A stretch of 64,000 nucleotides of DNA, from NCBI GenBank assembly GCA_015039465.1, contig MU130073.1:482618-546617 (forward strand), written 5' to 3'. The DNA is from Phlegmacium glaucopus (Eukaryota > Basidiomycota > Agaricomycetes > Agaricales > Cortinariaceae). The notes under the pieces are model-generated. The model saw nothing but the letters and a program-made list of their open reading frames with translations. It was not told where the DNA came from and did not search any database. The stretch's first letter is position 1. Each line of letters begins with the position of its first letter. The position numbers were made by a program, and so were the translations under genes. This document shows, one piece after another, positions 49,820-58,608 of this stretch.

Positions 49820-50036
49820 AAGATCACATCCAATTTGATCCAAAGCCAGAGATGATCTTCATGAAGCTCTCTGCTGATCTCTGAAAGATTCTTGGCAGTC
49901 TCTCAAAGATGACTGTGTCTCTGGAAGAAAATGTACCTGTCTCCCCAAAGACACACCATCTCAACGTCTTTGAGGTCTTTAGATCTTTCCAAAGATCCCA
50001 AAGACGCCCAAAGACAACCCCCATGTTTTGCTGATG
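49820..50036 (-). repeat. Right subterminal repeats and terminal inverted repeat
   Basis: Many AAAGA(T/C) motifs (for example TTTCCAAAGATCCCAAAGAC) precede the terminal repeat that ends at 50036. Confidence 0.65.
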
Positions 50037-50683
50037 AACTTAGACTGATTTATATAATACAAACCAATCTATTTCCAGACTTATGTCATTTGTTCACTTT
50101 ATACTAGAGATGAATTGATCACATTTTCTAACAAAAAAATCAACCAACGTAATAACCTGAGTGTTGGAAAAATCCCCAGGTCATCTCTGGAGTAATACAT
50201 CAAGCATCATGGAGCTCGGAATAAAGGGCTTTTTCATGGTAGACGTAAAGCCCTTGGTGATGAAGATGAGCCTTGATTGTAGAAAATGCTGGTTCAATGG
50301 GGTTTTAATCAGGTGAATAGGGTGGAAGAATTTCATGCAACAACCTGTAAATCACTGTCAAGACAGTATCAAACCACAAAAGAAGATTTTACCATAGCTT
50401 TCAACCAATTCAGTTATATCCTCATGGTGATGGATCTTCACATTGTCCATCACAATGACACTTCATGGTCCAGGGTATGGTGATATTATTGGAAGCTGTT
50501 GAATAAAACAATGAGAGGTACAACCTGGATCATATTCTTGAAGGTACTTGAGGAAGAGATCATGGGTGAATGACCCTTCAACAACCTGTGCAGTTATGAT
50601 ACCTTCATCCAAAGCCATGGTTGCAAGCATAGAGAAATGGTGCTTGTGAACAAAAGGCTGGCTAGCCCTGACACAAGTCCCAA

Positions 50684-50691
50684 CTTCTGAT
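50684..50691 (+). repeat. Target site duplication, left copy
   Basis: CTTCTGAT, matched exactly at 51102-51109. Confidence 0.85.
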
Positions 50692-51101
50692 CAAGGGGGT
50701 GCAGGGATCTGAAAAAAAGACCCGAGGTCGATTTTGGGGTTAAATGGGGGTGGGGATTCAATATTTTGAGGTCTAAGAGCCATCCAGTTCTGTGTTGTGG
50801 AGATATTCAATGATTTTTGCTCCCGTGAGAAAAAAATTTCCTGTGTTTTTTTTCAATTAATTCAGCCATTCTGCATCTTTTTCAATTTTTTTTTTGAGCA
50901 ACCTTGGACTAACTATCACGTGAGTTGCCTTATATAGTAATTTTATATTCCAAATAGGGAAATTTCAGGTCAGACTCAATTGCCCTCTACAGCAGCCACA
51001 ACTGCTCAGAATGCCCTCGGACCTCAAAATATTGAATCCCCACCCCCATTTAACCCCAAAATCGACCTCAGGTCTTTTTTTCAGATCCCTGCACCCCCTT
51101 G
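50692..51101. mobile_element. hAT-like MITE, 410 bp
   Basis: Perfect boundaries. The left end starts CAAGGGGGTGCAGGGATCTG; the right end is its reverse complement. The terminal inverted repeats are 82 bases long (50692-50773 and 51020-51101) with one mismatch. An 8-base direct repeat, CTTCTGAT, flanks it at 50684-50691 and 51102-51109. An 8-bp duplication and CA(A)GGG ends suggest the hAT superfamily. There is no coding capacity. The near identity of the ends indicates a recent insertion. Confidence 0.9.
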
Positions 51102-51109
51102 CTTCTGAT
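51102..51109 (+). repeat. Target site duplication, right copy
   Basis: CTTCTGAT, matched exactly at 50684-50691. Confidence 0.85.
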
Positions 51110-51249
51110 TGGCCACACAAAATGAGCATAAATTCAGTCATCTTTGGACACCTCATCAAGGGCAAAAGGTATGTTGCTGGATACTGAGAAATCCTTTGAA
51201 CAAACTCAGCACATTTCATCAGAAAGTCTGTTGGTACTCTCTGTAGTGT

Positions 51250-51430
51250 TTGAAGGTCAGGTCAATGTGACTGGAAAAAAACTGTGACCTGACCATGACC
51301 ATGACTGGTCAATCAAAAAACCAGTCACAGGTCAAGCCATTTTTAAAATCAAAAACCACAAAATGACTGATAAATATTGACCAGGTTTAACTGGTTTAAG
51401 CTGGTCATTTGTGCACCCTAAAAATAGCTG
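51250..51430. repeat. GGTCA-rich inverted repeat region
   Basis: Numerous GGTCA/TGACC motifs in both orientations, including TGACTGGTCA followed by CCAGTCACAGGTCA. It may be the remnant of another short element ending near 51420 (reverse strand AGGGTGCACAAATGACC). Confidence 0.4.
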
Positions 51431-51539
51431 AGGACAGCTCTTTAGATCATCAAAAAAAGATAAAAACTGACTGAGAAATTAAGTATTTTGTGAATAACTA
51501 AATATATACCTTTACATACATTTACATACCTTAAAAATG

Positions 51540-52587
51540 ACATATCTTCTGTGAACTTCAGACAGATCTGGGTCTTTCCAATCCCTCCCAAACCCCAGAG
51601 GAGACAAGAACGCCTTGGCATCAGTTGACTATTAGTACGAGGACCAAAAATCTTCCCAAGTTTGTCGAGTACATCTTTCCGTCCAGTAAAGATTGGGCTG
51701 GGGTTCGGTTTTTGAGGTACAGGGATCTTTAGCTGCCCTTGGCCAGTATTGGCAGGGGCGGTATTGACTATATAGTTCTGGGAGACAAAATATGTATAAT
51801 TATTGCGAAGTCATTTGCACAGTATAAGAGAAGACTTACAAAAGTGCCGCCAGCGATGAGTAAATTCGCATTCGGAAAGAAACCCGAGGCAGAATGCTGA
51901 GTCCGTTGATCATCAGCAACAGCGGAGAACAATGGGTGTAGGCAACCTCACCCAGGGATTTTGTTCCGATTTCGTAGATGCCAAGTTGGCTTGCGTTATG
52001 ATATCAGGGGAGGAGAGCGAAATTTTTTCCGAATGGGCTACAGGAGCAATTGAGACCTGAAGTTCATGGCCAGTCTGACCGACGACGATGATTGAGTCAT
52101 TACGGATGTGATGGGTCGAGTTGAATGCTTACGCGAGCAATGTCATTGATCTCCGCTAAGGCAGAGACTGGGACAGAGACTTGGAGTTCATGGGCGGCCT
52201 AATCGACGACGATGATTCAGTGATTATGGCTGTGATGGGCTAAGCTGAACGCTTACAGGAGAAAGATTATTGATCTGCAAGGCAGATACTGGGGTAGAGA
52301 CTTCGAGTTCCTGGGTAGTCTGAACGACGATGATGGATAAGCAATTTTGGACGCGATGGGCAAAGTTGAATCCTCACAGTAATTCCAATGGCTTGATTAA
52401 CCTGGGCGCTTTCAGCTGCAGCGCTAGCAGGAACGGATGGCATGAGATCAGCGATGCTCGTTATGGCTGTCGATGTCGAGGTTGCTACTTCAGGGCTTGA
52501 ACCAAGAGCATCGGTGGTCAGAGATGTGTGTTTTTTTTTCTTAGACTTGTCAAGTTTCTTATAAAGGCGCTTTATATTGCTGAACAT
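51540..52587 (-). pseudogene. NLR (NB-ARC/NACHT) gene fragment, cut after the P-loop
   Basis: The start exon reads MFSNIKRLYKKLDKSKKKKH, then TSTAITSIADLMPSVPASAA. Several short exons follow, and the last readable one has KPNPSPIFTGRKDVLDKLGK, IFGPRTNSQLMPRRSCLLWG, GLGGIGKTQICLKFTED. GLGGIGKTQ is the Walker A of fungal NB-ARC proteins, and 'P.P..FTGR..VL.KL' directly before it is the usual lead-in. The coding signal ends at about 51550, where a GTATGT donor is followed only by transposon relics, so the rest of the nucleotide-binding domain and the repeat sensor are missing. Such NLRs act in non-self recognition in fungi. It is probably truncated, though a downstream exon might lie outside my recognition. 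Confidence 0.65.
52058..52382 (-). repeat. Tandem exon-intron repeat of about 121-124 bases
   Basis: Three units, aligned by GTTCATGG at 52062, GTTCATGG at 52186 and GTTCCTGG at 52307. Each holds a short exon (for example HELQVSVPVSALAEIND and QELEVSTPVSALQINN) and an intron with a GTAAGC or GTGAGG donor. Copies differ by scattered substitutions. Confidence 0.65.
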
Positions 52588-52789
52588 TGTGGTCGATGTG
52601 CAGTGGGTGATGAAGAAAGACGTCCTGATTACATAAGAGCTGTGGCAAGAACTTGCCTCATGCCTGTACAGTCACGGTGAACCTTTACAGAAACTTCCTT
52701 GTCGAATTTTTTATAATGAAAAGATCAATTGTATTGGCCAAACTCCTGACCATCGATCGATGCATTTCTGAGCACTAAGTGGTGATAGC

Positions 52790-54500
52790 CATTACCCTTG
52801 ACGCACCTGATTTCACAGATAGTCCAACTTTTGCACCGAAAGTTGTACCACTTGACTCAGAATGTACTGATGGCCTGGTCCGATGATAAGGCTGTATATT
52901 TTACTACATGTCTCCCTAACATGGAAAGAATTCGAGCTAAGTGCGTGGCGTTGTTGATGGCTAACGCAGTAGTCATACGGAACATGGTCAAAGCATACTG
53001 GAAGGAACAAGACCAGCCAGCCAATCTGCGGAAAGGTACAAGAAAAATTACACAAGAATCGGGCACTCCTAATCAGTGGAGACAATCATCAACAGATACA
53101 ATGACAAGCGAAGTACACAGGAGGCTCGTGAAGCTCAACAAAATCTGACACCGGCGAAGGAAGACTCGGAAATCCTCGGAATCAATGGACCTGGCAACCG
53201 TATACTGCGAAAGGTTCGTCTCGACTGTAGTGCACTTGCACTTGGTTGCTAGAGAAATAGGTGAAGTTCGGTGCAAGGACCTGTATGGCATGGACGAGAC
53301 AAGATGTCTACCTTCTGATCAAGGGACACACGTCGTTGGTGGGCGAAGAGCCAAGACTCACCATAAACAAGGTGGCGCCAACCACAAAAACATGACCGCG
53401 ATCGTGACCATTTGTGCATATGGCACGATACTTAAGCCTACAATTATATAATATATTCAAGGGTCAGTAAGTGGGGGAATATCTCACAAGGTCCGGAAGT
53501 ACTCACGTAAGACAGTGAGTGTTGACTGACGCCATCTAGTCTTGCACATACACCCAAAATGGATGGACAGACAACGCGCGTGGTTGGTGAAAGATTTTGA
53601 TCCACAAACAAAGGAGAAGGCAGGCGGACGTACCCATAGTTCCCATTACTCACTTGAGCTTCTTGATTATGCACCGGCTAACAACATTGTTATCCTCGGT
53701 TACACTCTGCCTTTACGAGGGTGAGGAACGAGTTCCGAAGCGAAATTGAAAAGTTTGAAGATTTGCCTAGGCGCAGTGTTGCAAAAGGTGATCTTTCGGG
53801 TGTGCATTCCTCCGTTCCTTCAATGAGGGTGCCGTTAAAGTCGCGTTTGCAGTAACTGGTATCGATCCACTTAATGCAATCTCTGAAGAGCAGATGAAAC
53901 CGAGCCTACCGACTTCAAGAAAGACATGCTCCCCTCCAACATCTTTTTGAGTTATACCTGCAACACCTTCGACACAAACATCGCGAGCCTATGATTGATC
54001 CCAGAGCTTGAAACGCCAGCAAAACGGAGGCGTGAATTATATGGCGCGCTAGCCTGCGTCGTCCAGCTCTTTTCTTCGAAAACGCGGACTTCTCGAGTCC
54101 CTACCAGAAATGCCCCAACCCGATTGGTCCCTCCCAAAAGGTCTGCATTCTACTGGATATCAGTCCCACGAAGTATTACACACCACACATTGACGAACTC
54201 ACCAAAAACTACTCCTACTCGCATGATATTATTTATTATTCAGGCTCGGGTAAGTCATCGATGACAAAAATGCGCAGCTTGTCGTCCAGTACGTTCATCT
54301 GAGTAAACTTAAATAATCAATCCCTGCAGACGAAGGGGAACAAAACAAACGATGATCGCACCAAACTCTCGACATGGCCTAACTGCTGATAAATTTTGTG
54401 ACGAGCTACGAGAGAGAAGGAGAACAAGGCAAAGAGGAAGACAAATAGAGAAGCAAGAAAGGTCGCCAACAAGATTCGGTGGGAGATGATGCTAGCAGAC
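52790..54500 (+). pseudogene. Pogo-type transposase relic (DDE_1)
   Basis: Recognisable blocks in order: LYGMDETRCLPSDQGTHVVG with KTHHKQGGANHKNMTAIVTI (first catalytic Asp in MDE), then AWLVKDFDPQTKEKAGGRTH, SSHYSLELLDYAPANNIVIL, GYTLPL, a decayed stretch, and a C-terminal basic region ADKFCDELRERRRTRQRGR. Stops and frameshifts lie throughout (for example after PTIII and between YTLPLRG and EVEKFED-like sequence), so it is dead. The region 53440-53540 looks like an insertion or scrambled segment. Confidence 0.75.
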
Positions 54501-54519
54501 CGCCTCTTCAGAGGAGAGT

Positions 54520-56510
54520 GGTGTAAACCGTGATCTCTTCGTTAAGATGGTTGCATAAACACTTGGTACTAACTTTGTACATGAAGTTGGTGTCTTTGCT
54601 CAGAATTACCAGCGTATTTGCTGCAGCCGGAAGACAACAAAGAGGATGGTCTTGTATTCCCATCGTTCAATACAAATAACCCAACTCGTGGCTGGTCCAG
54701 CTAAGATCACCAAAGACCATCCACAAACGGTGGATCCTCCGACACCTCCGCCTCCAGAATGATAGTTGGCTGAACAAACCACGGGTACTTCTCTATCTTT
54801 TTTCTTCTTTTTTTCTGGCCATTCTTCTTCACACTATTCCAGGTCCCGTACAAACGGCTTTCTTGCATAAACACGACCGACATTTTTATCGTCAACGTCG
54901 AGAAACTCATCACGCTACCATGAGTAAAGACAACCAGCATATCTGTGCTTTCACGTCCGAAATCGTGTCCGTGTTCAAGGATATCGCTCAACGGAACCCC
55001 CTCTTCCACGACCAAATCGCAAATTCTTCCATAACCAAGTTGCCGCCAATGTTTTCGACGGGCCAGACAAACTAGCCGACTTTGGACCTGCTGTATCCGC
55101 TGGTGAATTTCAAGAACTACAAGATGTTCTCGAATCCCTCGTCGTCGACGATAGACCCCCCAAGAGCTTTCCTCGTCTAGAAGAACGAACTCATGCTCAA
55201 CTCCAAGGTAAAATCTCAAGAGACGTTGACAGTAAAATCGCCAAACAACAACGTGAATATTACAACTTAAAGGCCTCAAGAAGGAGTTGGGTATGGAGAG
55301 TGATTGCAGAATTGCAAGGATTGGAACCGGCTGCTAATGAGGCGAATGTGACGTGGATTGGTTGGCTCAGGAGGTTTCTAATCTCTCTCTGTGAAGATCT
55401 ATCTCATCTAACGCTTCTCATTTAGCTTCCTTGCGGTCGTCATACGCCTGAAAACTATTCTATCACTCACGTCCAAACGCTATTCAACGAAGATCAACTA
55501 CGGACTTACCGATGCGAAATCACGTATTCTCGAATTCCTAGTTGTTGGTAAAGTACCTGGTACGTTCAAGGGAAGATTATCTACCTCATTGGACCACCGA
55601 GCGTTGGCAAGACGTCGATGGGCAAAGGTATCTCGAGAGCTTTGGGCAGGCGGTTCTTCGGATTCAGTTTGGGTGGGTCGACCGATGTAGCAGACAGAGA
55701 TCAAAGGGCATAGAAAGACTTATGTTGGGTAAGATCGTTTCTACTGTTCTCACTACTCAATATTAAGTGGACTCGTAGCGCTCTACCAGGCAACCTCATT
55801 TCAAGCCTTGAAACGCGTCCAGACCGAAAACCCACTCATTCTCGTTAATGAAGTTGACAAGCTCGGTCGTGGAATTAATGGTGACCCTGCTAGGAGATGC
55901 TGGATCCTGAACAGAACAATGGTTTCTTGGACTACTAGTACGTTTATCTTTTCCTTTTGTAGCTATCGATGTTCTTAACCATTTTTCTACAGCACGACCC
56001 GTAGACCTCTCATGGGTGCTCTTCGTGTGTACTGGTATGTTACCGTTCTTTGACGTCGATACCCCCTGGCTGATGTGAGAAAATTAGCCAACATTTTTGA
56101 CACTATCCCTGCTCCTCCTCTCGATCGTATGGAAGTCCTCGAAGTTTCCGGTTATGTCTCTGAAGAAAAGTCGGTTAATGCATCTCGTTATCTGGGTCCT
56201 CAAGCCAAAGAAGCGTCTGGCTTAGCAGAAGCGGACGTCGAGCTAGAGTCAAGCACTGTCGGTGTTCTCATCAAGTATCATTGCAGGGAGAGTGGGGTTT
56301 GAAACTTGATGAAACATATCGAGAAGGTGTATGATTGTGAATTTTGGCGCCGAGAATATTTATCCCTTACTTTTTTTCTTTTGGAAATAGATTTATCGTA
56401 AAGCTGCTCTTAAGCTCGTGCAGGATCTATGAGAAGACACTTTTCCTGAACCCAAACAACCTGGCGCGTCGACGTTGGCTCAAGCACAGACATTCCCTCC
56501 GACATAGCTA
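54520..56510 (+). pseudogene. Mitochondrial Lon protease (PIM1) pseudogene
   Basis: Matches the Lon protein from its N domain into the AAA+ module in scattered frames: [66 protein letters not shown] (Walker A), [40 protein letters not shown] (Walker B region), [59 protein letters not shown]. Many stops and frameshifts separate them. An intron-like stretch (GTACGT near 55938 to TTCTACAG near 55992) is retained, so this is a copied gene, not a retroposed mRNA. The protease domain is missing; the match ends about where retrotransposon leader sequence begins. Confidence 0.85.
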
Positions 56511-56659
56511 CCAAGCCTACTACACTGTAATTTGGTATAAACTCGTCGTTCTGAAATAAAATCTGAGGACTTTTGTCGATATACTCGAGTGCTTCTGGTG
56601 TATGTCGGATAATAATAGCGTTGTCATAGAAAGGATATTTATAGAAATTTTGGTTCAAG

Positions 56660-57243
56660 GACCAGCAACTTACATGAGTGAGATTAGATGATTTTTCTTG
56701 CGAGGTATACCACTGCCAGCCTCAGGTCGACGTAAAAGCGGGTTCCAAGGGTAAGGAGCGTTTTCGGAGGCCTCTGCGCCTAGCTTAGTCAGAAGCGGCC
56801 TCGCCGCTTCACATTTCCATGTTTCATTTAATCAGACATTTGACGACATGCCTGCAAGCCGCCGCTGGTACATGTGCTAATGTCTAGCAGATACTGTTCC
56901 AGTGGCGGAGGGTTTGTAAGGCGAGGTCGTTAAATAATACCTGGGCCGTCTCTAGCATCTTTTCTTTCCCTAAGCTTCCCCAGAGACTGCCCAGGTGAGC
57001 ACATCGTGCTTCGTCACTTTCCTGTAATTCTCATTTCTCTTCGAATAACAGGCTTCGCCTTTCATTCTCGCACAGTGAGAATTCTTTTCACCATCGGCTT
57101 CGCCGCCCTATATTTGTTAGGCTTCGCCTTACTAATATTCTCGCTACTAGTATTCATTTTCACAACTCGAATCCGAATCTTTTTCGCAATTATCATCTCC
57201 CTTCGTCGACATCTACATAATCATCTTCAGTGTTATTAAATCC
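56660..57243 (+). repeat. Leader/5' repeat region of the Ngaro-like element
   Basis: Contains a perfect hairpin (GAAGCGGC-CTC-GCCGCTTC, 56792-56810) and three copies of GGCTTCGCC (near 57051, 57096 and 57120). A possible 5' UTR intron runs from GTGAGC (about 56995) to a CAG near 57076. The exact left end of the element was not found. Confidence 0.45.
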
Positions 57244-58608
57244 ATGTCAAGTTCTAGTCCTTCTTTTGAAGATGTGCGAAGCACTGCAGAAATGTGCGAG
57301 AAACTCGTTGACGATACCGCTCAGGGAAGGTATACTGAGGAAGAATTCATGGAAGAACTCCGGAAGACAGGAGTCTCGGTTCACGAAGCCGTTGACTATA
57401 TCCAATCATACAGGCAACGCATCGAGCTTCAGCAAAGTGTTCCCCAACCTCGAGATTCAAACACCCTTTCCTCATCCTCACACACTCGTCCCGAAAATGA
57501 TCCAGCTGATCACATTCGAGCGATCACTCCTGAAGGTCTTGATGATGTCCAAACTGCTTCGTTCAGAGCCCGAAGAACACAAGAACTTGATCGAACTTCA
57601 GTTCCTCAACAACCTCTTTCCTCGACAGATGTTAATGATGAAGTCGCTTGGGCTATTCTACATTCCAAGCTCAAACATACATCAGATCCTAACGACACTC
57701 TTCCGGTTGAATCCGTCTCTGATTTACTCAAGAATCTTCCTCCCCCAGTCGCTTCCTCATCGATTCCTTCTTCAGTTCTTGCCATCGCTCCCCATCTTGC
57801 ATCCCTTTCACGAGGTACCTCTTTCGATGACCATCTTCTCAAGACTTGGAAGTTACGACAAGCATATTGTACCGAAAAAGCTATTGAACCCATCATTGAT
57901 CTTATGCAATGTCAACTTCTGTCCGATCCTATTCCACGCTCTATTTGGCGAAAAATCATTCTGGATGAATTCGTCGATTTTGAGCGCCTCTATGGTTCGA
58001 CGGATCGGAATTATAGTCATCAAGACGATCAAAAGGAATTTGCCGGTGGGTATGTGCTTACGAAGAAGGAGCAAATCTCCACAAAGAAATCAATTAAGTC
58101 TGAAGCGGAATGGATACGAATGTTCTCAGCTTGGGAGGCGGCCGTTCTTCATCTCTTTCCTCATCGACATGATGAACTCCAGAATTATCGAGCTATTATC
58201 ATCGATTTCTTCCGAGCCACCCCTCACAACTCCTCCATTGCTATTCAATTCGATATTGAGGTGCGTGATCGCTATGCTCGCAGCCCTTATCATCTTGATA
58301 ATAGAGACATGTTACACATACCACTTCTTACTCAACTCTTTCGTGGTTCGAACTCAAGTTTCAAACGTGATTCGGACTCTTCTTATCCATCTACGTCGAA
58401 ACGAGCTATGGTACCATGTCAAAACTGGAGTTTGGGGATCTGCGATGATCCCTGCCTTAATCGTAGAAGGCATGGAGTCTGCTCCGAGTGCGGAGGACGA
58501 CACAGAGCCAAGGAGGTTGATGGATGTCGAGAGAAGTTGCAAGATAAGAGACGAGAAGGAAAAGAATTTAGTCTCGCAGCGGGCAGAGGCGGCAATAGAC
58601 GCGCCTAG
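57244..58608 (+). CDS. Gag-like protein of the Ngaro-like element
   Basis: A 454-residue structural protein, MSSSSPSFEDVRSTAEMCEK. It is acidic and helical in its first half; near the C-terminus it has a Cys/His cluster, CQNWSLGICDDPC, then HGVCSECGGRHRAKEV, resembling the zinc-binding end of DIRS-group Gag proteins that bind the element RNA. The frame is open without interruption. The entire gene is also open in the +1 frame, which continues into pol, so Gag and Pol probably relate through a +1 shift or a separate start. Confidence 0.75.
   Translation: MSSSSPSFEDVRSTAEMCEKLVDDTAQGRYTEEEFMEELRKTGVSVHEAVDYIQSYRQRIELQQSVPQPRDSNTLSSSSHTRPENDPADHIRAITPEGLDDVQTASFRARRTQELDRTSVPQQPLSSTDVNDEVAWAILHSKLKHTSDPNDTLPVESVSDLLKNLPPPVASSSIPSSVLAIAPHLASLSRGTSFDDHLLKTWKLRQAYCTEKAIEPIIDLMQCQLLSDPIPRSIWRKIILDEFVDFERLYGSTDRNYSHQDDQKEFAGGYVLTKKEQISTKKSIKSEAEWIRMFSAWEAAVLHLFPHRHDELQNYRAIIIDFFRATPHNSSIAIQFDIEVRDRYARSPYHLDNRDMLHIPLLTQLFRGSNSSFKRDSDSSYPSTSKRAMVPCQNWSLGICDDPCLNRRRHGVCSECGGRHRAKEVDGCREKLQDKRREGKEFSLAAGRGGNRRA

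Larger units (their letters stand above)
46002..50036. mobile_element. TIR element with KDZ/Plavaka-type transposase and METTL16 relic
   Basis: The two ends are matching inverted repeats. The left end begins CATCAGCAAAACA at 46002; the reverse complement of the right end begins with the same 13 bases at 50036, and both continue as GGGT-x-x-TCTTTGG with a few mismatches over about 38 bases. Both ends carry clusters of CTTTG/AAAGA motifs (46020-46240 and 49820-50030), typical of subterminal transposase-binding repeats. The flanks share at most AA as target duplication. Inside, the minus strand holds the C-terminal part of a transposase and the plus strand a decayed METTL16-like segment. The element is therefore non-autonomous and has lost its catalytic N-terminal part. 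Confidence 0.75.
50200..51270 (-). pseudogene. Tc1/mariner-type transposase relic
   Basis: The minus strand shows degraded DDE motifs of the IS630-Tc1-mariner group: DEVSKDD (first Asp), then FSMLATMALDEGIITAQVVE, VIVMDNVKIHHHEDI (second Asp), and LPPYSPD followed by NPIEPAFSTIKAHL (third acidic position). In-frame stops interrupt it (before SVIVMDN, after SPD and after KDD), and there is a frameshift near 51180. A MITE splits it. The DNA-binding N-terminus is missing. Confidence 0.75.

Noticed and set aside
56410..56658. Minus-strand frame with FYKYPFYDNAIIIRHTPEALEY
   Set aside because: It looks protein-like, but half of it is the exact antisense of the Lon match (LVQDL region), and no splice partner was found. 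Worth a database search but not annotated.
57230..58500. Treating the upstream part of the pol frame as the N-terminus of the reverse transcriptase
   Set aside because: The gag frame there is the biologically sensible one; the +1 product is hydrophobic and unrelated to RT. Reported instead as a dual-open-frame finding.
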